Positions 36,604-45,113 of a stretch of DNA of 64,000 nt are shown here, one piece after another. Positions within the stretch are counted from its first letter, which is position 1; every line of letters begins with the position of its first letter. Origin of the DNA: Amycolatopsis pretoriensis (GTDB lineage Bacteria; Actinomycetota; Actinomycetes; Mycobacteriales; Pseudonocardiaceae); assembly GCF_900107925.1 (NCBI RefSeq), contig NZ_FNUJ01000005.1:558001-622000 (forward strand). Direction: 5' to 3'. The translations under genes and the position numbers were made by a program. A model generated the notes under the pieces. The model worked only from the letters and a program-made list of their open reading frames with translations, was not told the DNA's origin and ran no database searches.

Positions 36604-37775
36604 AGGTGCTCATGGTGCACAACCGGTACCGGTCCGAGCAGCCGAGCGGCGAGAACAACGTCGTCGACGCCGAGGTGACCCTGCTCGCCGAGGGCGGCCA
36701 CCAGGTGTCGCTGTTCGAGCGCCGCAGCGACGACATCGCCTCGATGCCGGCGGCCCGCAAGGCCGCGGTGCCGCTGACCGTGCCGTGGAACCCGGCGGTC
36801 CGCAAGGAGCTCGCCGGCCGGCTGCGCGCCACGCGCCCGGACGTCGTGCACATCCACAACACGTTCCCGCTGCTGTCGCCGTCGGTGGTCGCGGCCTGCG
36901 CGGACGCGGGGGTGCCCGCGGTCGCGACGCTCCACAACTACGGGATGGTCTGCCCACCCGGCACGCTCCACCGCGACGGCCGCATCTGCACCGACTGTGT
37001 CGGCGGCCTGCCGCTGCCGGCGGTGCAGCACGGTTGCTACCGCGGTTCGCGCGTGGCGACGCTCCCGATGGCGGCGAGCACGGCCGCGAACCGCCGCCGG
37101 TGGTGGACGGGCGTTTCGCGGTTCTTCTGCATTTCGGCGGCCCAACGTGACCTCCTGGTGTCGGCCGGGATGCCCGGCGAGCGGATGGCGGTGAAGCACA
37201 ACTTCGTCACCGACCCCGGCGTCCGCCGCGCCGGCGACGGCAAGCACGTGCTGTTCGTCGGCCGCGTCACCGAGGAGAAGGGGGTCGGGCTGCTGATGCG
37301 GGCGTGGGACCGCCTCGGCGGCGCCCTGGGCGTGCCGCTGGTCATCGCCGGCACCGGCCCGATGCAGGACGAGGTCGCGACGTGGGCGGCCCGCCGTGAT
37401 GACGCGTCGTACGTCGGCCTCCAGAACAAGGCGGAGTGCCGGGCCCTGACGGCCGACGCGGTGGCAGTGGTGGCGCCGTCGACGTGGCTGGAGGCGTTCG
37501 GCCTGGTGGTCGTCGAGGCGATGGCCGCGGGAGTACCCACGGTCGCGGCGGCCCACGGCGCCTTCCCGGAGCTGGTGGAAGACGGCGTGACCGGCCTCCT
37601 GCACGCGCCGGACGACGAGGTTTCGCTCGCGGACCGGCTCCGCGAGGTGGCCGGCGACCGCAACGGTGAGATGGGCGACGCGGCCCGCGTCCGGTACGAA
37701 AAGGACTTCACCCCGGCGGTGGGGCTCGACCGGTTGATCGCCGGGTACGAGGCAGCGATCGAGGCGCACGGGTGA
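36600..37775 (+). CDS. Glycosyltransferase family 4
   Basis: 391 residues, GT-B. N-terminal MVHNRYRSEQPSGENNVVDA and VVHIHNTFPLLSPSV, and C-terminal VGRVTEEKGVGLL then PSTWLEAFGLVVVEAMAAG, with the EX7E-type donor-site Glu residues. A retaining transferase that adds one sugar to the lipid-linked repeat unit. Four Cys near residues 120-150 (CPPG, CTDC) are unusual and may bind zinc or form a structural knuckle. GTGA overlaps at both ends place it firmly in the operon. Confidence 0.93.
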   Translation: MKVLMVHNRYRSEQPSGENNVVDAEVTLLAEGGHQVSLFERRSDDIASMPAARKAAVPLTVPWNPAVRKELAGRLRATRPDVVHIHNTFPLLSPSVVAACADAGVPAVATLHNYGMVCPPGTLHRDGRICTDCVGGLPLPAVQHGCYRGSRVATLPMAASTAANRRRWWTGVSRFFCISAAQRDLLVSAGMPGERMAVKHNFVTDPGVRRAGDGKHVLFVGRVTEEKGVGLLMRAWDRLGGALGVPLVIAGTGPMQDEVATWAARRDDASYVGLQNKAECRALTADAVAVVAPSTWLEAFGLVVVEAMAAGVPTVAAAHGAFPELVEDGVTGLLHAPDDEVSLADRLREVAGDRNGEMGDAARVRYEKDFTPAVGLDRLIAGYEAAIEAHG

Positions 37776-38419
37776 GGCAGCTGGTCCGGACGGCACCCGC
37801 GGCCCTGCCGGTCGCGTTGCGCGCCCCGCTGGCGATGACGGCCGCCTTGGCGACGGCGGTCCTCGTGGCGCTCGGCATCCTCCACTTCCACGACTCGGGT
37901 TTGACCGGAATCGACGCGGCGGTGCTCCCGGCGATCGACGGCGTCCAGCCACCCTGGCGGTACGTGGCGCTGGTCATCGACTTCGGTGGCGAGCCGGTCG
38001 GGGCGACGGTCCTGGTCGCGCTGCTCGCGGTGGTGTGTTTCCTGGTCCACCGGGTCCGGGCGGCGGTGTTGACGGTGCTCGGCGTGGTGGTCACGGTGGC
38101 GGTGACGACGGTGCTGAAGCCGATCGTGGGCCGCACGATCCATGGCGAGTTCCTTTCCTATCCGAGCGGGCACACGGCGTTGGCCACCGCGCTGGCGTTG
38201 GTGATCGGGTTGCTGCTGGTCGATCGGCTGGGTTCGGGGCGGGTCGCCGGGGTGGTTTTGCTGCTGGGACTGGCGTTGGTCGCCGGGGTGGCGATGGGGT
38301 GGGCCGAGGTGGCCCTCGGGGCGCACTACCCGACGGATGCCGTGGGTGGGTTTTGCGCGGCGCTGGCCGCGGTTCCGGCGACGGCGTGGGTAGTGGACCG
38401 GGCGGCCGAACGGCTGTGA
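37772..38419 (+). CDS. PAP2-family phosphatase
   Basis: 215 residues, six hydrophobic segments. Type 2 phosphatidic acid phosphatase motifs are complete: KPIVGRTIHGEFLSYPSGHT (motifs 1-2) and GAHYPTDAVGGF (motif 3), with the two catalytic His and the Arg/Lys set. As the last gene of the plus-strand polysaccharide unit it most likely dephosphorylates undecaprenyl diphosphate released by polymerisation, recycling the carrier. GTG overlaps the glycosyltransferase stop. Confidence 0.93.
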   Translation: MRQLVRTAPAALPVALRAPLAMTAALATAVLVALGILHFHDSGLTGIDAAVLPAIDGVQPPWRYVALVIDFGGEPVGATVLVALLAVVCFLVHRVRAAVLTVLGVVVTVAVTTVLKPIVGRTIHGEFLSYPSGHTALATALALVIGLLLVDRLGSGRVAGVVLLLGLALVAGVAMGWAEVALGAHYPTDAVGGFCAALAAVPATAWVVDRAAERL

Positions 38420-38649
38420 TGCCAGGTTCCGCGCGGCCACGACGGCTGCCGGTGCCGGCTCGGTCGAGCACTTCACCGGCCGGGTGACCGCTTCCCGTGG
38501 TCGCGTCTCTTTTCGCGCGGATGGGATCCTGGCTCGCCGCCGCTCCGCCTCAAGCTGGGCAGAGCTGGCCGAGTTCGCGCGTGGGCTGTGTGTCGGTCCG
38601 GCCGGTTCCCGTTCGTCGGTGGGGTGACCTACCTGCGAAGGAGAGCCCG

Positions 38650-39264
38650 ATGATCCCGGATCTGATCGCCGCCGAGCGGCGGGAGCTGGCCGCGTTGCTC
38701 GGGGGCCTGTCGGCCGCCGAGTGGGCGTCGCCGAGTCTGTGTGCCGGTTGGCGGGTTGCCGAAGTCGTCGCCCACGTGACCATGCCCTTCCGGTTCTCGA
38801 CCGGGCGGTTCGTGCGCGAGATGGTGAAGTCCGGCGGGCGCTTCAACCGGATGGCCGATCGCCTCGCCCGCCAGGAGGCAGCCGAGCTTTCGCGGGACGC
38901 CTTGGTCGCCTCGCTGCGGGACAACGCCGACCACCCCTGGCAGCCGCCGGGCGGTGGGCCGGCGGGCGCTCTCAGCCACGACGTGATCCACGGCCTCGAC
39001 ATCACCACCGCCCTCGGGCTGGACCGTCGCGTGCCGCCGGAACGGCTGGAGGTCGTCCTCGCCGGGACCAAGCCGAAACAAGTGAAGTACTTCGGGACCG
39101 ACCTGACCGGCGTCTGCCTGCGTGCCGACGACCTCGACTGGTCGTACGGCACCGGGACTCCGGTCACCGGCCTGGCCCAGGATCTGCTTCTGGTTCTCTG
39201 CAACCGGCGGCTGCCGGCCGGACGTCTTCGGGGCGAGCCGAGCGCGCGCTTCACCACGGTCTGA
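38650..39264 (+). CDS. Maleylpyruvate isomerase-fold (TIGR03083/DinB-like) protein
   Basis: 204 residues. Starts at ATG 38650 after GAAGGAGAG. The four-helix N-terminal domain has the sequence CAGWRVAEVVAHVTMPFRFS, with the first metal His, and SHDVIHGLDITTALG with two more His, the triad of DinB/mycothiol-dependent maleylpyruvate isomerase-type proteins. Mycothiol S-transferase activity is plausible in an actinomycete, but the substrate is unknown. It stands between the two polysaccharide units, has its own leader and is probably not part of them. Confidence 0.87.
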   Translation: MIPDLIAAERRELAALLGGLSAAEWASPSLCAGWRVAEVVAHVTMPFRFSTGRFVREMVKSGGRFNRMADRLARQEAAELSRDALVASLRDNADHPWQPPGGGPAGALSHDVIHGLDITTALGLDRRVPPERLEVVLAGTKPKQVKYFGTDLTGVCLRADDLDWSYGTGTPVTGLAQDLLLVLCNRRLPAGRLRGEPSARFTTV

Positions 39265-39409
39265 GCTCCTTTCGCAGGAGATCCATTGTGGACAGTTGAG
39301 CTGTGGGGTGCGGTGATGGCGGGCATGTCTCCGACCGTACCGAACATGCGTGCGAACGCCATCGCTGAAATGGGTGATGTGTGCGCTGTCCGAAATTCTC
39401 CGTTCGCGA

Positions 39410-39435
39410 TTTTTCCCTTTGACATCAAGGAAAAA
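39410..39435. terminator. Possible terminator between convergent genes
   Basis: An AT-rich stem, TTTTT-C-CCTT paired with AAGG-AAAAA around a 7-base loop, lies midway in the 229-base gap between convergent genes. One bulge weakens it. The rest of the gap holds no gene that I can see. Confidence 0.35.
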
Positions 39436-39493
39436 CGCTATCAGCGGTGCGGGGCGCGGCGAAAAGTGTCGGACCCCCTCGGCAAGCTCCTGA

Positions 39494-40975
39494 TCAGCAG
39501 CCGGCGGTCCCGCCGTCGAACGAAGAACACTCGTCCTGCGAGTAGGGCCCCGCCCGCCAGCCCGCAGTGTCGACCGTCTTGGAGGTGTCATGCACTACGA
39601 AGGTCCACGGCCCGGCATAGGAGTTGTCGTGCCACCGGTTGCCCTGCCGGAAGGTGATCGCCTCTTGGACGACGGTTCCCTTGTAGGGGGACCAGTCCGG
39701 GAAGGTCCCGTAGTTCGACAGCAGGGCCATCCGCCCGCAGAGGCTCGTGCAGCCGACCCGGCCGGGGTCGAACCGGAAGGTGTTCCCGTGCACCTCGACG
39801 CGCCGGCTCTTCCAGCGGCAGTCGTCGTAGGCCGGTGGTTTCTCGATCGTGCCCGCGGTGCACGACGATTTGGCCGCCACCTCGGTGCAGTAGCCGGTGG
39901 ACGTGTTCGCCGGGCTGTTGCAGAAGCGGTCGGCGTTCTCCCACACCGTGATCCCGGCCCAGTTGTCCTCGAAGGTGTTCCCGCTGATGTCGATCGACGA
40001 CGTCCGCGCCGGCACGCGCGGCTCGCCGCCCGATTCGGACAGGTACACCGTCGCCGCCGGGAAGTTGTCGCCGCGCGACGCGAACGCGCGGCCCTGCACG
40101 AGGGTGTTGCGGCGGAAGGTGTTGCCGCGCAGCACGAGGTTGTAGCTGGTCTCGTAGAACAGCGCTTCGGCGTCATTGGCCTCGAAGAGGTTGTCCTCGA
40201 CGAGGAAGTCGTTGTTGTTCGTGTCGGCCCAGAGCCCGGCGCCGTGGTTGCCGTGGACCCAGTTGCCGGTGATGTCGGCGCCGTTCACGGCCCAGAACTT
40301 GGCGCCGCCGCTGCACCCGCAGCCGGGCACCTTGGTTTCCCAGTCGCCGGTGTTGTTGCCGGTGATCTCGTTGCCCTCCAGCACGAGCCCGGTGATGCCG
40401 TCGCCCGCCTGGTAGGCGTTCAGCCCGTACTGGCCGTTGTCGCGCAGGCAGCTGTGCCGGACGACCTGGCGCGCGCCGGCCATCAGCGCCGCGCCGGCGT
40501 TGTCCTCGATGGTCGTGTTCTCGATGAGCCAGCCGTCGCCGGAGTCGTGGTTGACGACGCCCTGGTCCTGGAGCGCGGCGAACCCGCGGATGGTGAGCCC
40601 GTGCAGCTCGACGTCCCGGGCGCGCTGGGTGAAGGCGGCGCGGTTGACGCCGCGGCCGTCGACAACCGCGCCCGGTGCGCCGAGGTAGACGTCGCCGTCC
40701 TTCGGTGCGACCTGGCCGAACTCGTCAGTGCCGAGGGTGTGGGTGCCGGGGCGGAGCCAGAAGGTGGTGCCCGGCGGGTTCGCCGCGGTCTTGGCCGAGA
40801 GGTCTCCGTCGACGCCCGGATCGACGGAGACGGCCCCGGGAGGCGCTTCTTCGTGCTCCGCGGGCTGGTGGTCGCACACCGGCCCGGGCCCGTCGGTGGC
40901 TCGCGCGATCGCCGGGACGGTGACGGCGATGAGGAGCGAGCATGCGGCGACGAGAGCCGCGCGAGATCTACCCAT
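39494..40975 (-). CDS. Right-handed parallel beta-helix secreted protein (copy B)
   Basis: 493 residues. A Sec signal peptide (AALVAACSLLIAVTVPAIAR ending near ATDG) rather than a lipobox, then the same domain as copy A: PGTTFWLRPGTHTLG, PKDGDVYLGAPGAVVDGR, VVNHDSGDGWLIE, GLWADTNNNDFLVEDNL, ENADRFCNSPANTS and the same Cys loops (GCGCSGG, CTSLCGRM). So copy B is likely released or wall-bound while copy A is membrane-tethered. It has its own 138-base upstream region and is transcribed away from the minus-strand operon. An extra Cys-rich tail (SSFDGGTAGC) ends it. Confidence 0.88.
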   Translation of the reverse strand: MGRSRAALVAACSLLIAVTVPAIARATDGPGPVCDHQPAEHEEAPPGAVSVDPGVDGDLSAKTAANPPGTTFWLRPGTHTLGTDEFGQVAPKDGDVYLGAPGAVVDGRGVNRAAFTQRARDVELHGLTIRGFAALQDQGVVNHDSGDGWLIENTTIEDNAGAALMAGARQVVRHSCLRDNGQYGLNAYQAGDGITGLVLEGNEITGNNTGDWETKVPGCGCSGGAKFWAVNGADITGNWVHGNHGAGLWADTNNNDFLVEDNLFEANDAEALFYETSYNLVLRGNTFRRNTLVQGRAFASRGDNFPAATVYLSESGGEPRVPARTSSIDISGNTFEDNWAGITVWENADRFCNSPANTSTGYCTEVAAKSSCTAGTIEKPPAYDDCRWKSRRVEVHGNTFRFDPGRVGCTSLCGRMALLSNYGTFPDWSPYKGTVVQEAITFRQGNRWHDNSYAGPWTFVVHDTSKTVDTAGWRAGPYSQDECSSFDGGTAGC

Positions 40976-41076
40976 GGCAGGAAGTTACGCACGAACGGGC
41001 CGGAAAACAGTCACCCTGGAGTGTCCTCATCAGACCCAAGGAGTGAATCCGGCCCGTCCGTCGAGAAGCGGGAGCC

Positions 41077-41108
41077 CGTCAGCGAAAGCCTGACGGCTTT
41101 CACTGACG
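41077..41108 (-). terminator. Terminator of the ten-gene minus-strand operon
   Basis: On the minus strand CGTCAG-T-GAAAGCC pairs with GGCTTTC-G-CTGACG around a 4-base loop. The single T/G position is a G-U pair only in the minus-strand transcript, so the hairpin is strand-specific. It starts six bases after the aminotransferase stop. Confidence 0.75.
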
Positions 41109-41113
41109 CTCAG

Positions 41114-42439
41114 TCACGCGAACTTGCGGAACACCGGCTGCACCGGCCGGCCGCCCATCCACGGCGCCGGGTCGTTGGCGTCGAGGGCCTTCCGGTACAC
41201 CGTGCACGCCTGCGCGACGACGTCGATCGTCTTGTCGATGTCGGCCTCCGTGAGCGCCGCGCTGACCACGAACGACGGCCCCAGCACCCCGCCGCTGATC
41301 AGCTCGCGCAGGAACAGCGTCCGGTACGGCTGGGACGGCCTGCCCTGCTCGTCGAGCGTGCCGAAGACCAGGTTGCTCGCCCGGCCGCGGACCACCACGT
41401 GGTCCTCGACGCCGATCCCGGCCGCCACTTCGCGGACGCCGGCGGCGAGCCGGTCGCCGAGGGCGTGCATGCGGCCGATCACGTCCTCGTCGCGGTACAC
41501 GTCCATCACCGCCATCGCGGCGGCCAGCGAGTGGGTCTCCGCGCCGTGGGTCGTCGAAAGCAGGAACACCCGCTCGCGGTCGGTGCGCAGCCCGCCGATC
41601 TCCATCAGTTCGCGCTTGCCCGCGAGCGCGGACACCGCGAAGCCGTTGCCGAGGGCCTTGCCGAACGTCGAGAGGTCGGGCGTCACGCCGTAGAGACCCT
41701 GGGCGCCGTGGGCGGACCAGCGGAAGCCGGTGATCATCTCGTCGAAGACCAGCACGACGCCGTGGCGGGTGGTGAGGTCGCGCAGGCCCTGCAGGTACCC
41801 CGGCGGCGGCTCCACCGCCGCCGCGGCCTCCAGGATCATGCACGCGATCTCGCCCTCGTGGCGCTGCAGCAGCTCCTCCGCGGCCTGCAGGTCGCCGTAC
41901 GGGAAGGACACGACCGCTTCCGTCGTCTCGTCCGGGATGCCCGCGTTCATCGCCGTCGTGCCGATGAACCAGTCGTCGGTCGAGAAGAAGGCGTGGTCGG
42001 CGCACTTGGCCACCAGCGGGCGGCCGGTGGCCGCGCGGGCGAGCCGGACCGCGGCCGTCGTCGCGTCCGAGCCGTTCTTGGTGAACTTCACCATCTCGGC
42101 CGTCGGCACGTTCTCCAGGAACCGCTCGGCGGCCTCGGCCTCGATGATCGACGGGCGGATGAAGTTGCTGCCCTTGCCGAGCTCGGCCCGGACCGCCTCG
42201 AGGACCCGCGGGTGGGCGTGGCCCAGGCTGACCGCTCTCAGCCCGGCGCCGTACTCGACGTACTCGTTGCCGTCGACGTCCCAGACGTGGCCGCCGAGAC
42301 CGTGGGAGATGACCGGAGCCATCCCTTCGGGATACTGGTCCGAGCCCTTGGCGTAAGTGTGCGCACCACCGGGGACGACCCGGTGCAGCCGCTCGTTCGC
42401 CTCCGTGGAGCGGGGCAAGTTCGTTCCCATGAAGGTCAC
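41114..42439 (-). CDS. GSA-type class III aminotransferase
   Basis: 441 residues, PLP fold type I. Resembles glutamate-1-semialdehyde 2,1-aminomutase: VPGGAHTYAKGSDQYPEGMA, VEYGAGLRAVSLGHAHPRVL, FDEMITGFRW and the PLP-lysine segment STFGKALGNGF. A true HemL would sit with heme genes; as the last gene of a sugar-polymer operon this one more likely aminates a keto-sugar or makes an amino-linked substituent. The GTG start overlaps the stop of the epimerase gene. Confidence 0.9.
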   Translation of the reverse strand: MTFMGTNLPRSTEANERLHRVVPGGAHTYAKGSDQYPEGMAPVISHGLGGHVWDVDGNEYVEYGAGLRAVSLGHAHPRVLEAVRAELGKGSNFIRPSIIEAEAAERFLENVPTAEMVKFTKNGSDATTAAVRLARAATGRPLVAKCADHAFFSTDDWFIGTTAMNAGIPDETTEAVVSFPYGDLQAAEELLQRHEGEIACMILEAAAAVEPPPGYLQGLRDLTTRHGVVLVFDEMITGFRWSAHGAQGLYGVTPDLSTFGKALGNGFAVSALAGKRELMEIGGLRTDRERVFLLSTTHGAETHSLAAAMAVMDVYRDEDVIGRMHALGDRLAAGVREVAAGIGVEDHVVVRGRASNLVFGTLDEQGRPSQPYRTLFLRELISGGVLGPSFVVSAALTEADIDKTIDVVAQACTVYRKALDANDPAPWMGGRPVQPVFRKFA

Positions 42440-42984
42440 CTCGTTGGTTTCAACGCCTCTCCGAGAGACGGCGCACGTTCGTCTCGGTCACTGACCATTG
42501 TGACCGACAGTGGCCACGAAATGTCCAATTCAGGGTCTTTGTACGAAATTGTGATGTCTTCGGACGGATCGTGTGCGCGATCGATACGGTACGCGACGTC
42601 CGAGGGGTCCGTGAGTGACTGGAACCCGTGCGCGCACCCCGCGGGGATGTACACGGAAACCTGTGTCTCACCGGAAAGCTCGAAGGTTTTGACATTGCGG
42701 AACGTCGGCGAATCCGGTCGGAGATCCACCACGACGTCGAAAACGGCGCCGTGGGAACACCGCACCAGCTTCGCCTCGCCGGCGCCGCCGCGCAGGTGCA
42801 TCCCGCGGACGACTCCCTTGCGGGAGCGGGAAAGGCTGTCCTGGACGAAGCCGTCTGGGTCGATCCCGACCGAGGCGACGACGTCCCGGTCGAACGTCCG
42901 GCTGAAGAAGCCGCGCCGGTCACCGTGCGGAGTCGGTTCGAACAGGTACGCGCCCTCGATCTCGGGCACCGGAATGGCCTTCAT
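42436..42984 (-). CDS. RmlC-like dTDP/CDP-4-keto-6-deoxysugar 3,5-epimerase
   Basis: 182 residues, cupin fold, normal RmlC size. Motifs: GVVRGMHLRGG with the catalytic His, AKLVRCSHGAVFDVVVDLR with the Asp, and YIPAGCAHGFQSLTD. Racemises C3 and/or C5 of a 4-keto-6-deoxy nucleotide sugar; beside a cytidylyltransferase the substrate is probably CDP-linked. ATGA and GTGA overlaps on its two sides. Confidence 0.92.
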   Translation of the reverse strand: MKAIPVPEIEGAYLFEPTPHGDRRGFFSRTFDRDVVASVGIDPDGFVQDSLSRSRKGVVRGMHLRGGAGEAKLVRCSHGAVFDVVVDLRPDSPTFRNVKTFELSGETQVSVYIPAGCAHGFQSLTDPSDVAYRIDRAHDPSEDITISYKDPELDISWPLSVTMVSDRDERAPSLGEALKPTR

Positions 42985-44165
42985 CGCCCACCCCCGAAGA
43001 GGGCCGCCGAAAGGGCGGCGAACTGGTCCTTGAGCCGTTGCGCGTTCATCTCGTTCCGTTCGCGGAGCGTTTGGCGAAGTTCCGCCGAACGGTTCTCCAG
43101 TTCGGTGAATTGCTCGACGAGCTTGTCGAAGTCGACGTCCTTCGCCCGCTGGGTGAAGCCGTCGAGACCCAGTTCCGCCATCAGCACGTCGTTCTTCGGC
43201 GCGTACCCGATCGCGACGGTCGGTTTCGCGACCTTCAGGGCGCAGAGCACGTTGTGGTAGCGCGTGGCCACCACGCTGTCCACCGCCGCCATCTCGTGCA
43301 TCAGCTCGTCCAGGGTCTCCGCCGAAGCCGCCGTGACCAGCGGGGAAGCGGTCTTCTCGATGATCTCGTCGACGACCTGCCGGTCGATCTGGTCACCGAT
43401 GAACAGCCGGACGGGTCTGCCCTGGTCAACGAGCCACGCGACGAAACGGTTCATCGTGTCTACGTAGTGACGGTAGATGCGGTCGCCCTCGGCGCGGTCG
43501 TCGTTGCCGCCGTAGTAGGCCATCACGCCGACACCGACGGAGCCCGGCTTGCCGTCGGCGTCCGGAGTGAGGAGGGAGAACGCGAGGTCCGGGTAGACCT
43601 CGTCGCGGCTGGTGTCGACACCCATGGCGCGCATGGCGTCGCGGGAGATGTCGTCCCGGTAGGACCGGTAGGCGGCCAGGCGGCCGGACCAGCGGACCAG
43701 CGTCCGGGTCGCCCGCGCGCTGATGTGGTTCGCGCCGACGCACACGAGTGCCACCTTGGTGCCGAAGAGGCGCCCGGTGGCGGAAAGGAGGAAGAGCGAA
43801 TACGGGAAACCCCACGGACGCAGCGGAAGCGTCGCTTCGAGGACACCCATGCCGGGCACGATGACGACGTCCTGCTTGCGGACCCAGGCGGCCGTGCGGC
43901 CGACGTCGACCAGCTTGCCGAGTCCCTTGAGGACGATCGACCGGAGGCCGGACGCCGTCTCGTACTCGGCCTGGTTCCAATGCAGGGGCGTGGTGTCGAC
44001 GCCGTAGCGCTCGCGGACGATGTCCGGGCCGCCCACCAGGCCGGTCAGGACCGCGTCCGGGTACTCGCCGCGCAGGTAGCCGAGCACGGCTTCGAGGGAA
44101 CCGTCGTTGCCGAGGTTCCCCGAGCCGAGGAGGCCGAAGACGCCGACGCGCGGGGCACGCTTCAC
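42981..44165 (-). CDS. Polysaccharide pyruvyl transferase family protein
   Basis: 394 residues. N-terminal VGVFGLLGSGNLGNDGSLEA and the C-terminal region ATRYHNVLCALKVAKPTVAI with YAPKN are the landmarks of the CsaB/WcaK-type pyruvyl transferases, GT-B-like enzymes that put a ketal-linked pyruvate from PEP on a sugar. Such groups anchor S-layer proteins or add negative charge. GTG start overlaps the stop of the GT2 gene (GTGA). Confidence 0.9.
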   Translation of the reverse strand: MKRAPRVGVFGLLGSGNLGNDGSLEAVLGYLRGEYPDAVLTGLVGGPDIVRERYGVDTTPLHWNQAEYETASGLRSIVLKGLGKLVDVGRTAAWVRKQDVVIVPGMGVLEATLPLRPWGFPYSLFLLSATGRLFGTKVALVCVGANHISARATRTLVRWSGRLAAYRSYRDDISRDAMRAMGVDTSRDEVYPDLAFSLLTPDADGKPGSVGVGVMAYYGGNDDRAEGDRIYRHYVDTMNRFVAWLVDQGRPVRLFIGDQIDRQVVDEIIEKTASPLVTAASAETLDELMHEMAAVDSVVATRYHNVLCALKVAKPTVAIGYAPKNDVLMAELGLDGFTQRAKDVDFDKLVEQFTELENRSAELRQTLRERNEMNAQRLKDQFAALSAALFGGGR

Positions 44166-45106
44166 GCGAGCCTGCCTTCGCGGCCGGCCACGATCGTGTT
44201 GACCGTGGCGACGTCGGAGGCGGTCGGCGCGCGGTCCTCGACGCGCTCGCCGTGGCCGGAGCGCGCCCGGTTGGTCAGCCAGGCGCCGAGGTGCCCGAAG
44301 CACTCGCGCTTGTCGGCGGCCGAGATCGGCGCGCGGCGGATCAGGTCCGCGAACCCGAAGACGTACTCGCCGAGCAGGCGGACGGTGGGGTTCCGGAGCC
44401 GGTTCGCGCGCCGCGGGTCCAGATTCGCGCACCGGCTCCGGATGGTCGGGTTGGCCCGTTCCGCGCGGCCCGGGTGGTCGCGGCGGAAGTAGAGCAGCTC
44501 GGGCACCTGGTGGAACGGGCCGTGCAGGGCCATCTCCGCGGAGTAGGTCCGGTCGGCGTGGTGGTAGCTGTCGAGCGGCTTGACGCGGCGGAGGACGTCG
44601 GCGCGGATGACGCCGTAGAAGTCGTCGCCGCCGGGCTCGAACAGGACGCTGCGGAAGCGGTCCGGCGCGTGCGGGGACGCCGTGTTCAGCGTGTACTCGA
44701 GCGGCTGGACGATGCGGCCGTCGCCGTCGATGATCGCCTGATCGCAGTGGGCCAGGATGATGCCGGGGCGCTCGTCGAGGGCCTCGACGCACCGCTTGAG
44801 CAGGTCGCGGGCGTAGAGGTCGTCGTGGGAGACCCACTTGAAGAGCTCGGTGCGGGAAACGTCGAACACGAAGTTGTGGTTCGGCGTCGCGCCGATGTTC
44901 TTCGGCTGCCGGACGTAGCGGATCCGGGAGTCCTTCTCGGCGTAGCGGCGGCAGATCTCGTCGGTGCCGTCGGTGGAGGCGTTGTCCGAGATGACCAGCT
45001 CGAAGTCTTCGTAGGTCTGGCCGAGCAGGGCGTCCAGCGACTCGGCGAGGTACTCCTCGCCGTTGTACACCGGGAGGCCGAGGCTCAGCCGCGGGACGGT
45101 GGTCAT
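44162..45106 (-). CDS. Glycosyltransferase family 2
   Basis: 314 residues, GT-A fold. LSLGLPVYNGEEYLAESLDA, VISDNASTDGTDEICRRY and the DXD-type SHDDLYARDLLK are clear. Inverting transferase acting on the cytoplasmic side of the membrane; donor unknown. The last 60 residues are Arg-rich and may bind the membrane. Eight bases after the flippase stop, with GAGGA as ribosome site. Confidence 0.94.
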   Translation of the reverse strand: MTTVPRLSLGLPVYNGEEYLAESLDALLGQTYEDFELVISDNASTDGTDEICRRYAEKDSRIRYVRQPKNIGATPNHNFVFDVSRTELFKWVSHDDLYARDLLKRCVEALDERPGIILAHCDQAIIDGDGRIVQPLEYTLNTASPHAPDRFRSVLFEPGGDDFYGVIRADVLRRVKPLDSYHHADRTYSAEMALHGPFHQVPELLYFRRDHPGRAERANPTIRSRCANLDPRRANRLRNPTVRLLGEYVFGFADLIRRAPISAADKRECFGHLGAWLTNRARSGHGERVEDRAPTASDVATVNTIVAGREGRLA

Positions 45107-45113
45107 GGAGTCC

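Noticed and set aside
41114..42439. Assignment as hemL (tetrapyrrole synthesis)
   Set aside because: Fold and motifs fit the GSA aminomutase group, but the gene is the last of a sugar-polymer operon with no tetrapyrrole gene near.
39590..43033. A long plus-strand open frame of over 1,100 codons opposite the second beta-helix gene, aminotransferase and epimerase
   Set aside because: It is antisense to three genes with clear motifs and shows no domain, start site or plausible protein composition.
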